Assembly (NCBI GenBank): GCA_964482535.1
Contig: CAYZXU010000032.1
Location: 1 to 22,460, forward strand
Direction of reading: 5' to 3'
DNA: 22,460 nucleotides
From: CAYZXU01 sp964482535
Lineage (GTDB): Bacteria > Desulfobacterota > Desulfobacteria > Desulfobacterales > BuS5
Within the stretch, counting starts at the first letter, position 1. Every line of letters begins with the position of its first letter. Shown here in pieces: positions 15,171 to 22,460 of this stretch. Made by a program: the position numbers and the translations under genes. Under the pieces are notes generated by a model. That model did not search any database. It was not told where the DNA came from and saw only the letters and a list, made by a program, of their open reading frames with translations.

Positions 15171-16124
15171 ATGAAAAAACAGTTTGTTGGGGAGATTAAG
15201 GCAGGTGACAAGCTTGATGATATTTTTATTTTGTCTGAAAAGAGCATGTCCCAGAAAAGAGACGGAAATAATTTTTTAAATATTACACTTGGGGACAAAA
15301 CCGGCAGAATAAAGGGCGTGATATGGGATGATGTTGACCGGATATCCGGGGAAACCTCTCCGGGTGATTTTGTCCATGTCCGGGGTAGTGTTTCCGACTA
15401 TAAAGGGGTTTTGCAGGCCGTTGTAAAGGGGATGGAGCCTGTTTTGCCTGGAGAGGTTGAGCCTGCTGATTATCTGCCAAAAACAGACAGGGATATCGAA
15501 ACAATGTTTGAAAGGCTTTTGCAGGTGACCGCTACGATAAAAACAGGCTGCCTGAAAGAACTTTTTAAAGCCTTCTGGAATGACAAGGAGTTCGTGAATA
15601 GATTTAAAACAGCTCCTGCCGGGAAAAAGATGCACCACGCCTATATTGGCGGGCTTCTTGAACATACCCTGTCCATGGCTCTTTTGGCAGACAAGGTTGC
15701 CGGTCATTACAGTGGAATAGACAGGGATCTGCTTGTTTCAGGAGCAATACTTCATGACATAGGCAAAATTCTGGAATTTGATTACAGCACATCCATAGAT
15801 TATTCGGATCAGGGAAGATTGCTTAATCATATAGTTATAGGGCTGGAGCTCCTTGGTGAAAAAATGGAATCTGTGGAAAATTTTCCCAAAGAAAAAGCTC
15901 TCTTGCTAAAGCATATGATTGTCAGCCATCATGGTGAGCGTGAGTTCGGTTCACCTGAACCCCCCAAAACCATTGAAGCTGTTCTGCTGAACTATATTGA
16001 TGAGATAGATTCCAAGGTTAACGGCATACGCGAGTTTATGAAGTCCGGGAATGAGAATGAAACCTGGACATCCTATCACAGACTTCTGGGGCGTTATTTT
16101 TATAAAGGAAAAATAAATAATTAA
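15171..16124 (+). CDS. YhaM-type 3'-5' exoribonuclease (OB-fold plus HD domain)
   Basis: The 317-aa protein has an N-terminal OB-fold nucleic-acid-binding domain (about 15-90: FLNITLGDKTGRIKGVIW, GDFVHVRGSVSDYKG) and a C-terminal HD phosphohydrolase domain. Metal-site residues visible are His165 (LLEHT), His195-Asp196 (ILHDIGK), His253-His254 (VSHHG) and Asp280 (IDEIDSK). This is the architecture of YhaM/Cbf1, which degrade RNA and ssDNA from the 3' end. It abuts tmk with no intergenic base (TAA then ATG). Activity is inferred from the family; it could equally act on nucleotides. Confidence 0.88.
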   Translation: MKKQFVGEIKAGDKLDDIFILSEKSMSQKRDGNNFLNITLGDKTGRIKGVIWDDVDRISGETSPGDFVHVRGSVSDYKGVLQAVVKGMEPVLPGEVEPADYLPKTDRDIETMFERLLQVTATIKTGCLKELFKAFWNDKEFVNRFKTAPAGKKMHHAYIGGLLEHTLSMALLADKVAGHYSGIDRDLLVSGAILHDIGKILEFDYSTSIDYSDQGRLLNHIVIGLELLGEKMESVENFPKEKALLLKHMIVSHHGEREFGSPEPPKTIEAVLLNYIDEIDSKVNGIREFMKSGNENETWTSYHRLLGRYFYKGKINN

Positions 16125-16772
16125 ATGTTTATCACATTTGAAGGCATAGAAGGATCAGGAAAAACAAGCCAGATAGTAAAAGCTGCCGATTTTTTGCGGG
16201 GTATGGGGCATGACTGCATTATAACGAGAGAACCGGGGGGCACAAAAATTGGAGAGAAGATAAGGGGAATTCTTCTTGATCCTGATAACAGGGGATTATC
16301 GCCCCTTGCCGAGCTTCTTTTGTATATGGCGGACAGGACCCAGCATGTGAAAGAGATCATTGAACCCTTATTATGGGAAGGCAAAACTGTTCTGTGCGAC
16401 AGGTTTTTTGATGCAACCCTGGTCTATCAGGGTTATGCAAGGGGGCTTGATATTGACCTGATAAACAGGCTCCATAATCTTGTTTTAAAAGGATTGCAGC
16501 CCGATATAACCATTCTCCTTGATCTTCCTGTGGAAACCGGTTTGAAGCGCGCATGGAAAGAGATCGACAGAGGCGCAAGGGAGTCCGTGGAGACCAGGTT
16601 TGAAGAAGAGGCTCTTGCCTTTCACGAAAAGGTCAGATCAGGGTACCTTGAGCTGGCTCGTCTCGAGCCTGACAGATTTTATACTATTGATTCAGGTCTG
16701 AGTGAACCAGGCGTGTTTGAAGAGATAAAAAAAAGCCTTTCCAGGGCGCTGGACAGCCTGAGCGGCAATTAA
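16125..16772 (+). CDS. tmk: Thymidylate kinase
   Basis: Tmk phosphorylates dTMP to dTDP using ATP in the cytoplasm. The 215-aa protein is full length. Visible are Walker A GIEGSGKT (7-14), REPGGT (35-40), CDRFFDATLVYQGYARG with the DRF triad 92-94, the strand LQPDITILLDLPVETGLKRA, and a charged lid region (IDRGARESVETRFE). The start codon is fixed by direct contact with the yhaM-like stop and by the family's typical N-terminus (FITFEGIEGSGK). It is part of the surE-yhaM-tmk operon. Confidence 0.96.
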   Translation: MFITFEGIEGSGKTSQIVKAADFLRGMGHDCIITREPGGTKIGEKIRGILLDPDNRGLSPLAELLLYMADRTQHVKEIIEPLLWEGKTVLCDRFFDATLVYQGYARGLDIDLINRLHNLVLKGLQPDITILLDLPVETGLKRAWKEIDRGARESVETRFEEEALAFHEKVRSGYLELARLEPDRFYTIDSGLSEPGVFEEIKKSLSRALDSLSGN

Positions 16773-16793
16773 TATACGGAAATTTATTAAAAA

Positions 16794-19079
16794 ATGAGCC
16801 AAAACATATTAGATTTTATCGGCAATACACCTCTAATTGAAATAGAGCGCCTTAATCCTGATCCTGAAGTAAAGATTTACGCCAAGCTGGAGTATATGAA
16901 TCCTGGGGGATCAATAAAGGACAGAATAGCCCTTGCCATGATTGAGGCAGGAGAAAAATCCGGTGAGCTGACCCATGACAAAATTATAATCGAAGCCACA
17001 AGCGGAAATACAGGCATCGGTCTTGCCCTTGTCTGTGCCGTAAAAGGCTACCGGCTTCTTTTGACCATGTCTGAAGCCGTGAGCAAAGAACGCCGAATTA
17101 TATTAAAGGCAAGGGGAGCGGAGATACTTCTTACCCCCGGGCGTCTTGGAACAGATGGCGCCATTGAAGAGGCTTACCGCCTTGTGCGTGAAAATCCTGG
17201 CGTCTATTTTATGACTGATCAGTATAATAATAAGGCTAACTGGCTTGCGCATTATAACGGAACAGCCCAGGAAATTTTAAAGCAGACAAACGGGGAGGTC
17301 TCAGTATTTGTTGCCACCATGGGTACAAGCGGAACATTAATGGGTGTTTCAAGAAGATTAAAGGAGTATAATAAAGATATTCAGATAGTAGGCGTGGAGC
17401 CTTATCTTGGTCATAAAATACAGGGCTTAAAGAATATGAAGGAGGCCTATTCCCCGGAAATTTTTAACAAGAAGCTTCTTGATAAAAAAGTGAATGTTGA
17501 AGATGAAGAGGCCTTTGAGATGGCAAGGCTTCTTGCAAAAAAGGAAGGTCTTTTTGTGGGAATGAGCAGCGGAGCCGCCATGGCCATAGCGCAAAAGGAG
17601 GCTGCTGCCATGACTCGGGGCAAGGTGGTGGTGATTTTTCCGGATGGTGGTGAAAGATATCTCAGCACCAGCCTTTTTGCAGAGACCGATAAGACCGGCC
17701 CCAAGTTTTTTAATACACTGAGCCGCTCAAAAGAGCAGTTTGTTCCGCTTTCTCCAGGAAAAGCATCTGTTTATTCATGCGGGCCCACGGCAAATGCAAG
17801 GATTGGCCTTGGGGAGAGCAGGCGCTTTGTATTTGCCGATCTTGTCTGCCGTTACCTTGAATTCAGGGGGTATTCGGTAAATCAGGTTGTAAATATAACC
17901 GATATGGATGACAAGACCATTCTCGGTTCTGAAAAAGAGAATATGGAGCTGCCCGAGTTTACTCAAAAACATATTGATCTTTTTTTTAACGATCTTAAGA
18001 CCCTTAAAGTTAAGCCTGCCTCAAAATATCCCAGGGTAAGCGAGCATGTTGATGATATGGTTGCCCTTGCCGAGAAACTGGCTCAAAAAGGTTTTGCCTA
18101 TGAAAAACTCCACTCCCTTTATTTTGATATTTCCAGATTTTCCGATTACGGAAAGCTTTCCGGCGTTGATATAAACAAGATAAAACTTGGGGCCACTGTG
18201 GATCTCGATGAGTATGAGAAGGATAATCCCAGAGATTTTACACTTTTTAAAAGAACAAGGCTTTCCGAACTTAAAAGAGGCATATATGTTAAAACAGCCT
18301 GGGGGAACGTGCGCCCCTCATGGCATATACAGTGTGCGGCAATATCAATGAAGTGTCTTGGTGAAAATTTTGACATACACACAAGCAGCAGGGAACTAAT
18401 GTTTCCGCATCATGAAAATCAGATTGCAATTGCATCAGCCCTGACAGGCAAACCCATGGCCAACTACTGGCTTCATTGTGAGAGGGTTTTGGCCAACGGG
18501 AAAAAAATTGATGAAAATGCTCTGGTGCCCATTACCCTTGATCAGCTTGTTAAACAGGGCTGTTCAGGCAGGGTAATAAGGTTCTGGCTGATTTCGGTCC
18601 ATTACAGGAAAATCATAACCTTTTCGGAAAGCAGCCTTAAGAATGCACAGCACTCATTAAAGAGGCTTGATGCCTGTGTCCATGCTTTGCTGAATATAAA
18701 GGAGGGGTCGCCTTTTGAAGAGCTTGATCAGCTTTTGTATGATATAAAACAAAGCTTTACCTGTGCCATGGATGATGATCTGAATATATCCGCAGTCATG
18801 GTTTCTGTTTTTAAAAATATTAAAAAAATAAATATTCTTTTATCTGAAAAAAAGATAGACCCAAAAGGAGCAAAACGGATTATTAATGAGTTTAAGAATA
18901 TTGATTCCGTGCTGAAAATTTTTGATTTCAGAAAAGAGGAGACCGATTCTGAAATAGAAAGATTAATAAAAGAAAGAGATGCCGCGAGAAAAGAAAAAAA
19001 CTGGGCACTTGCGGACAAGCTTCGCCATAAACTGAGAGCGGCCGGAATAGTGGTGAAAGATAAAAAACGGACAGTCTAA
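16794..19079 (+). CDS. Fusion of cysteine synthase (CysK/CysM type) and a degenerate cysteinyl-tRNA-synthetase-like domain
   Basis: The protein is 761 aa. Residues 1-302 are a complete PLP-dependent cysteine synthase: IGNTPLI, PLP lysine Lys42 in GGSIKDR, EATSGNTGIG, the phosphate loop GTSGTLMG, and DGGERYLST. After a linker of about ten residues, 311-761 are colinear with full-length CysRS: FNTLSRSKEQF, YSCGPT (Cys329), VNITDMDDK, PRDFTLFK, WHIQC (Trp510, Cys514), FDIH, LMFPHHEN (His539), AMDDDLN, and the C-terminal RDAARKEKNWALADKLR. However, the HIGH site reads GLGE (338-341), KMSKS reads KIDEN (571-575), the zinc ligand Glu is Gln543, and the usual GGG loop is TSS. Canonical tRNA charging is therefore doubtful. 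No strong ribosome site is seen, but tmk ends 21 bp upstream. The frame is intact, with no sign of decay. Confidence 0.93.
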   Translation: MSQNILDFIGNTPLIEIERLNPDPEVKIYAKLEYMNPGGSIKDRIALAMIEAGEKSGELTHDKIIIEATSGNTGIGLALVCAVKGYRLLLTMSEAVSKERRIILKARGAEILLTPGRLGTDGAIEEAYRLVRENPGVYFMTDQYNNKANWLAHYNGTAQEILKQTNGEVSVFVATMGTSGTLMGVSRRLKEYNKDIQIVGVEPYLGHKIQGLKNMKEAYSPEIFNKKLLDKKVNVEDEEAFEMARLLAKKEGLFVGMSSGAAMAIAQKEAAAMTRGKVVVIFPDGGERYLSTSLFAETDKTGPKFFNTLSRSKEQFVPLSPGKASVYSCGPTANARIGLGESRRFVFADLVCRYLEFRGYSVNQVVNITDMDDKTILGSEKENMELPEFTQKHIDLFFNDLKTLKVKPASKYPRVSEHVDDMVALAEKLAQKGFAYEKLHSLYFDISRFSDYGKLSGVDINKIKLGATVDLDEYEKDNPRDFTLFKRTRLSELKRGIYVKTAWGNVRPSWHIQCAAISMKCLGENFDIHTSSRELMFPHHENQIAIASALTGKPMANYWLHCERVLANGKKIDENALVPITLDQLVKQGCSGRVIRFWLISVHYRKIITFSESSLKNAQHSLKRLDACVHALLNIKEGSPFEELDQLLYDIKQSFTCAMDDDLNISAVMVSVFKNIKKINILLSEKKIDPKGAKRIINEFKNIDSVLKIFDFRKEETDSEIERLIKERDAARKEKNWALADKLRHKLRAAGIVVKDKKRTV

Positions 19080-19080
19080 A

Positions 19081-19100
19081 GCGGCAAAGCCGCAGTTTTA
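19081..19100 (+). terminator. Possible weak terminator hairpin
   Basis: Directly after the fusion gene stop, GCGGC-AAA-GCCGC (19081-19093) forms a 5-bp all-GC hairpin followed by AGTTTTA. The stem is short and the T run is interrupted, so termination may be partial. Confidence 0.35.
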
Positions 19101-19113
19101 GGTTTTAGGAAAA

Positions 19114-19214
19114 TTTTGGTGGATTCGCTACGCTTAATCCACCCTACACATTTTATATAAAGTTGGTAGGATTGTAGGGTGGATTAAGGAGCGTAAGCGA
19201 CGAATCCACCAAAA
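19114..19214. repeat. 101-bp palindromic intergenic repeat
   Basis: The left arm (19114-19147) starts TTTTGGTGGATTCG and ends AATCCACCCTAC. The right arm (19174-19214) is its reverse complement, starting GTAGGGTGGATTAAGG and ending ATCCACCAAAA, with a 7-base insertion around GTCGCTTACGC. The arms flank a 26-bp AT-rich loop. Similar GTAGGGTGGATT/AATCCACC palindromes are familiar to me as dispersed intergenic repeats in several bacterial groups. No ORF lies inside. Confidence 0.75.
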
Positions 19215-19256
19215 ATAACTAATGAAAAATAATATAACAAAAACATAGGAAGAATA

Positions 19257-20228
19257 ATGAAACCCGTATATTTCCCGTTCACATATATTGCTCTTGAAAC
19301 TGCTGAAAATATTTGCGCCTTTTTTAAAGATATTATTATATGCCGGCCAACATGTTCCGGCGTGCCTGATGCTATGCAGGACTTGAAAAAAAAGGGCATG
19401 ATAGATATTAATCTGCCTGTTTTAAAAGATGAAGAAAAACTGGCTGGAATAATAAAAGATATTAAAGCCTGGATCAGTATGCATAGCTATGGTGATAAGG
19501 CTTTTGCCAGGGCTGTGTCTGAAAAAAATCCTTTTTGCAGCAATACACTTCCAAATCAGATCAGATCCCAAATAAATAAAAGTGTAAAATCTGAAACGCC
19601 TGAAGAGCCGGATGAAAATATTATGGCTGCCAGGGCATTTCTTCAGATTGCCCAGGAAGTGGACATGCAGAATAATGAAATTAACATGGGATTGACGGAT
19701 GTTGAAGAGATGCGCCGGGATTTGATGAATGTTTTAAAAGGAGATGAAAAGAATATTAAAGAGGGCATTTTGTCCAAACCTGCGGACATTATGACCCCTT
19801 ATATGTGGGAAGAGAGGCTGAAAGCCTGGTCATGTCTTTTCCCGCAAGACATGGGAATGCAGGATGTCCCCTTGCTTTTAACATCAAGCGGCAGTGTTTT
19901 TGAATATTTGATAGACAAATTTGAAACAGCAGAAAAAATAGGTTTTTTTGAATCTGCGCCTGTTCCCGGACCAAGTATTGACAGCCTCGCAAGATGGCAG
20001 GATGACCTGATTGAAAGTCTTGAGCAGATTGCAGAAAATATCTGGGATGGTAACACGGGGGGGATAGCTCCTCCTCCTTATAAAGATAAAAGTTTTAAAA
20101 GCAGGGCAACGCTTTTAATTTATATTATTCCCGGCAAGACATCTTGTGAATTGTTTAATGTACAGGGGGCAAAAGAATCAAAATATAAGAATACGCTCCT
20201 GTGTCTTGTTGAGAAAAAAAATGAATAA
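19257..20228 (+). CDS. Conserved-looking hypothetical protein, 323 aa
   Basis: I do not recognise this protein. It has no signal peptide or membrane segment, so it is probably cytoplasmic. The first ~30 residues (VYFPFTYIALETAENICAF and the cysteine-containing IIICRPTCSG) are hydrophobic and aromatic. The middle (about 110-260) is helical and acidic, with EVDMQNNEINMGL, DVEEMRRDLMNVL and SIDSLARWQDDLIESLEQI. The last ~50 residues return to beta-like text (ATLLIYIIPGKTSCELFN). The ATG has AGGAAGA upstream. Codon use matches the neighbours, so recent transfer is not indicated. It is separated from the fusion gene by a palindromic repeat, and whether the two share a transcript is unclear. Confidence 0.75.
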   Translation: MKPVYFPFTYIALETAENICAFFKDIIICRPTCSGVPDAMQDLKKKGMIDINLPVLKDEEKLAGIIKDIKAWISMHSYGDKAFARAVSEKNPFCSNTLPNQIRSQINKSVKSETPEEPDENIMAARAFLQIAQEVDMQNNEINMGLTDVEEMRRDLMNVLKGDEKNIKEGILSKPADIMTPYMWEERLKAWSCLFPQDMGMQDVPLLLTSSGSVFEYLIDKFETAEKIGFFESAPVPGPSIDSLARWQDDLIESLEQIAENIWDGNTGGIAPPPYKDKSFKSRATLLIYIIPGKTSCELFNVQGAKESKYKNTLLCLVEKKNE

Positions 20229-20277
20229 TGCCGGATGGTTTTTAATTTTGTTTTTTTAAATAAATACTATTTATTGC

Positions 20278-20306
20278 TTGACAAGTCAAAGATTCAATAA
20301 TAAAAA
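20278..20306 (+). promoter_or_regulatory. Candidate sigma-70 promoter
   Basis: A perfect TTGACA (20278-20283) is followed after 17 bp by TAAAAA (20301-20306). The -35 box is embedded in the imperfect palindrome TTGAC-AA-GTCAA, which could be a regulator site. It would give a leader of ~300 nt before the YCF48-type gene. Confidence 0.4.
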
Positions 20307-20489
20307 TTTTTTGTTATATATATTAAAATAAGCTAATTTCATAAAAAATTGGAAATCAATTTATTGCTACAATATAGTGGATATAATAAAGGTCAATAAT
20401 ACTGCATGTTGTGGTCAAAATAAAAAAGTTGGGCCTTTTTACAAAGGCATCAAATAAAGCTAAGATAAAAAAAGTTTTTCAAGGCAAAC

Positions 20490-20507
20490 TGACTGAGTGT
20501 TCGGTCA
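20490..20507. promoter_or_regulatory. TetR-family-type operator palindrome
   Basis: TGACTGAGTGTTCGGTCA is an interrupted palindrome, TGAC-GA----TC-GTCA. TetR-family repressors often bind sites of this form in front of RND/MMPL exporter or lipid-metabolism genes. It lies ~45-120 bp before the possible starts of the YCF48-type lipoprotein gene, in the right place to repress it. No TetR gene is in the window. Confidence 0.5.
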
Positions 20508-20623
20508 TTTTTTTATTGTAGTTTGTATTAAGATAGTGTAAAGAAGGTTTAATGAGGAATTTAGGTGGTCAGGATAGGGAGATGTTGTTATCTTTAAACA
20601 AAAAAAAAGGAATGGAAAGACAA

Positions 20624-21607
20624 ATGAACTTTTTAAAAAAAGAGGGAAGCAGAAACTTTAAGGGGTTTAAGATTTTTTTTATATGCTTTTTTTCTATTTT
20701 GCTTTGTTTTGGATGTAAAGAAGCAAAAATAGAAAAATCATCGGAAAATAATAAAGAAGCGCCGGCATCGGTTTTTGGTATTGATGATCTTTATGGCGTT
20801 GATATTTTTGATTCAAAAAACACATGGGCAGTGGGTTACTGGGGAGGCATCTTTTATACCGGTGACGGAGGAAAAAAATGGGTCAAACAGGATGGCGGAA
20901 CAACCGGACCTTTATATTCAGTATGTTTTGCAACGCCTGAAAAAGGCTGGATAAGCGGCGCCAACGGGGTGATTCTAAGCACATCAGATGGCGGTAAAAA
21001 GTGGGTAAGGTTAAACAGCGGCCATCCTGACAAACCCTTTTTCTTAATAGACTTTGTTAATGAAAAAACAGGCTGGGCAGTAGGCACCTGGGGGACGATA
21101 ATAAAGACCACAGATGGAGGACAAAACTGGGGCAATGTTTCAATTGATGAGGATATCTCTTTTTATGATATCTGTTTTATAGATGAGAATAACGGCTGGG
21201 TTGCTGGTGAGTTCGGTTCAGTTTTTCATACAGCAGATGGCTCAAAGACCTGGGTAAAACAGGATATAGGGGCAGAAAAAACTCTGTTCGGCATTTATTT
21301 TGTCGATGCTCTCAAGGGATGCGCAGTTGGAATAGACGGTTTTACAATAGTCACACAGGATGGCGGAAATACATGGAAGACAGTGTCAAGCGGCTCAAGA
21401 GAGAGTCTTTTTGGAATTGCAGGAGACGGTAATCTTTTATGGGCGGTTGGAGCAAGGGGCTCAATAGTTAAAAGCCTGGATGCCGGCAACACATGGAAGA
21501 CTGTTAAAGCTACTACTCACATGGCAATGTCCAGCGTTGATCTTTTTGAAGGCCATGGATGGTGTGTGGGCAGCCGGGCGGTTTTGCTGAAAATAGGAGT
21601 CTATTAA
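20624..21607 (+). CDS. YCF48/BNR-type beta-propeller lipoprotein
   Basis: From the ATG at 20624 the protein is 327 aa. A signal peptide ends in the lipobox CFGC (Cys31), so it should be lipid-anchored outside the inner membrane. The mature protein is a run of about six to seven propeller repeats of the form GW.VG..G.I..T.DGG..W, such as GWISGANG, GWAVGTWG, GWVAGEFG and TSDGGKKW. This is typical of YCF48/Hcf136-like sialidase-fold proteins. Earlier in-frame starts exist (20552, 20582, 20612); 20624 gives a normal-length signal peptide and has GGAAAG upstream. Such lipoproteins often accompany RND/MMPL exporters, and one starts 101 bp downstream. Confidence 0.88.
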   Translation: MNFLKKEGSRNFKGFKIFFICFFSILLCFGCKEAKIEKSSENNKEAPASVFGIDDLYGVDIFDSKNTWAVGYWGGIFYTGDGGKKWVKQDGGTTGPLYSVCFATPEKGWISGANGVILSTSDGGKKWVRLNSGHPDKPFFLIDFVNEKTGWAVGTWGTIIKTTDGGQNWGNVSIDEDISFYDICFIDENNGWVAGEFGSVFHTADGSKTWVKQDIGAEKTLFGIYFVDALKGCAVGIDGFTIVTQDGGNTWKTVSSGSRESLFGIAGDGNLLWAVGARGSIVKSLDAGNTWKTVKATTHMAMSSVDLFEGHGWCVGSRAVLLKIGVY

Positions 21608-21708
21608 ACAGATAACTTCTTGGATTTCATGTTAAAAATCTAAGTGTAATTTTAATACAGATATTTCGACAGTTTCACAAGAAATATTTAATAAGGGGAG
21701 AAACTGCT

Positions 21709-22460
21709 GTGTATAATGATAAGATAGCAAGTTTTATTGTTAATAAACGTTTAATTCTTGGGATTCTATTAATTTTAATGACGGTTTTCTTTTGTTATAA
21801 GCTAACCTCAGTAAAATTGGCAACCGATCTTGGCGATCTTTTGCCCCAGAAGCATCCCTATGTAAAGCTTCATAACAGCTTCAGGGCAATATTCGGTGGA
21901 GCTAATATTATTTTTATTGATGTTGAGGTAAAGGAAGGGGATATTTTCAATGAAAAAACCCTGAAAAAGATAAGCAGAATTTCAGATTCCGCAATGTATA
22001 TTCCAGGTGCTGACAGATACAAGGTTACTTCAATAGCACAGGCAAAGGTTAAGGATTTCAGGGCCAGCGACTGGGGACTTGAGGTTAAGCCTCTTATGTG
22101 GCCGGATACACCTAAAAATGAACAGGCAATGGAATATCTGAAGACAGCGATTTACAGCAATGATATGATCTTCGGTTCTCTCGTTTCCCTTGATTCAAAA
22201 TCAGCCTTGATTTCACTTCAGTTCTATGAAGACAGACCACTCGATTATTCTGCAATATTCGAAAAAGTCAGAGAGATCGCATATGCTGAAAAGGATGACA
22301 ATACAAATATTTACATAGCCGGCGAAACAATGATCAAGGGTTATATATACAGCTTTCTTGGTCAGACAAAGATGATTTTTGGAGTAACTCTTATTGCAGT
22401 GCTTATTCTGCTCTTTGCATATACAAGGAGTGTTCAGATGGTTCTTCTTCCCCTGCTCTC
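21709..22460 (+). CDS. RND/MMPL-family exporter, N-terminal part (3' partial)
   Basis: The frame opens at GTG (21709) with AAGGGGAG 8 nt upstream and runs off the window end (250 codons visible). The layout is the N-terminus of an MMPL/hydrophobe-amphiphile efflux protein: one membrane helix (LILGILLILMTVFFCYKL), then SVKLATDLGDLLPQKHPY, a periplasmic domain, and a second helix starting IFGVTLIAVLILLF. The conserved DL..LLP.. motif after TM1 is typical of bacterial RND proteins related to the hopanoid transporter HpnN and MmpL. It probably forms an operon with the YCF48-type lipoprotein under TetR-type control. Substrate is unknown; lipids or hydrophobic compounds are usual. Confidence 0.9.
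   Translation, partial: MYNDKIASFIVNKRLILGILLILMTVFFCYKLTSVKLATDLGDLLPQKHPYVKLHNSFRAIFGGANIIFIDVEVKEGDIFNEKTLKKISRISDSAMYIPGADRYKVTSIAQAKVKDFRASDWGLEVKPLMWPDTPKNEQAMEYLKTAIYSNDMIFGSLVSLDSKSALISLQFYEDRPLDYSAIFEKVREIAYAEKDDNTNIYIAGETMIKGYIYSFLGQTKMIFGVTLIAVLILLFAYTRSVQMVLLPLL

Larger units (their letters stand above)
20229..20551. other. AT-rich intergenic regulatory region
   Basis: No ORF is credible here. It is very AT-rich and holds a candidate promoter (20278-20306) that overlaps a small palindrome TTGACAAGTCAA, plus an 18-bp TetR-type operator (20490-20507). Nothing else was recognised. Confidence 0.7.

Noticed and set aside
17760..19079. Annotation as an ordinary cysS (cysteine-tRNA ligase)
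   Set aside because: The HIGH and KMSKS sites and one zinc ligand are substituted, so the gene symbol would imply an activity the sequence does not support.
16794..19079. Chimeric assembly of two genes
   Set aside because: There is no gap or frameshift at the junction, the linker is short and in frame, and codon use is even across it; still, only reads could exclude it fully.

Overview
The window looks like a scaffold from a mesophilic, AT-rich Gram-negative bacterium, most likely Desulfobacterota (Desulfobacteraceae-like sulfate reducers). The inference rests on gene content: a GAF-linked PilB/GspE ATPase, QueH, a FIST sensor with a PAS histidine kinase, YhaM beside Tmk, lipoproteins, and an RND/MMPL exporter with a YCF48 lipoprotein. 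No rRNA or taxonomic marker is present, so this is a judgement. A run of 100 Ns at 6543-6642 marks an assembly gap inside a tandem repeat.

Layout. (1) 1-1892, plus: the 3' part of a type II secretion/type IV pilus assembly ATPase, convergent with (2). (2) 5736-1896, minus: maf, then a 146-bp palindromic MITE-like element that supplies the maf stop codon, then a tight yggS-queH-M48/TPR peptidase operon. (3) 5794-6459, plus: a Rossmann-fold protein with a cysteine cluster, followed by the 21-bp tandem array with the gap, tRNA-Leu(UAA), and a structured intergenic region ending in a strong plus-strand terminator (candidate small RNA). (4) 11243-7177, minus: a cluster of three kinase-fold proteins, an ICMT-like membrane methyltransferase, a small secreted protein and a lone cyclic-nucleotide-binding-fold protein. 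(5) 11457-19079, plus: a lipoprotein, FIST sensor, PAS histidine kinase, surE, yhaM-like, tmk, and a 761-aa fusion of cysteine synthase with a cysteinyl-tRNA-synthetase-like domain. (6) 19080-22460, plus: a palindromic repeat, an unrecognised 323-aa protein, an AT-rich regulatory region with a TetR-type operator, a YCF48-type beta-propeller lipoprotein, and the start of an RND/MMPL exporter.

The strongest candidate for something undescribed is the CysK-CysRS fusion. Its CysK half keeps its PLP motifs. Its CysRS half keeps the fold-level signatures but has lost the HIGH and KMSKS ATP-binding motifs and one of the four zinc ligands. It is therefore unlikely to be an ordinary aminoacyl-tRNA synthetase and may be a repurposed cysteine-handling enzyme. 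Second-tier candidates are the kinase-fold cluster, in which two members lack the usual catalytic Asp, the possible small RNA after tRNA-Leu, and the two palindromic repeats. All assignments come from reading translations and motifs; no database search was run.
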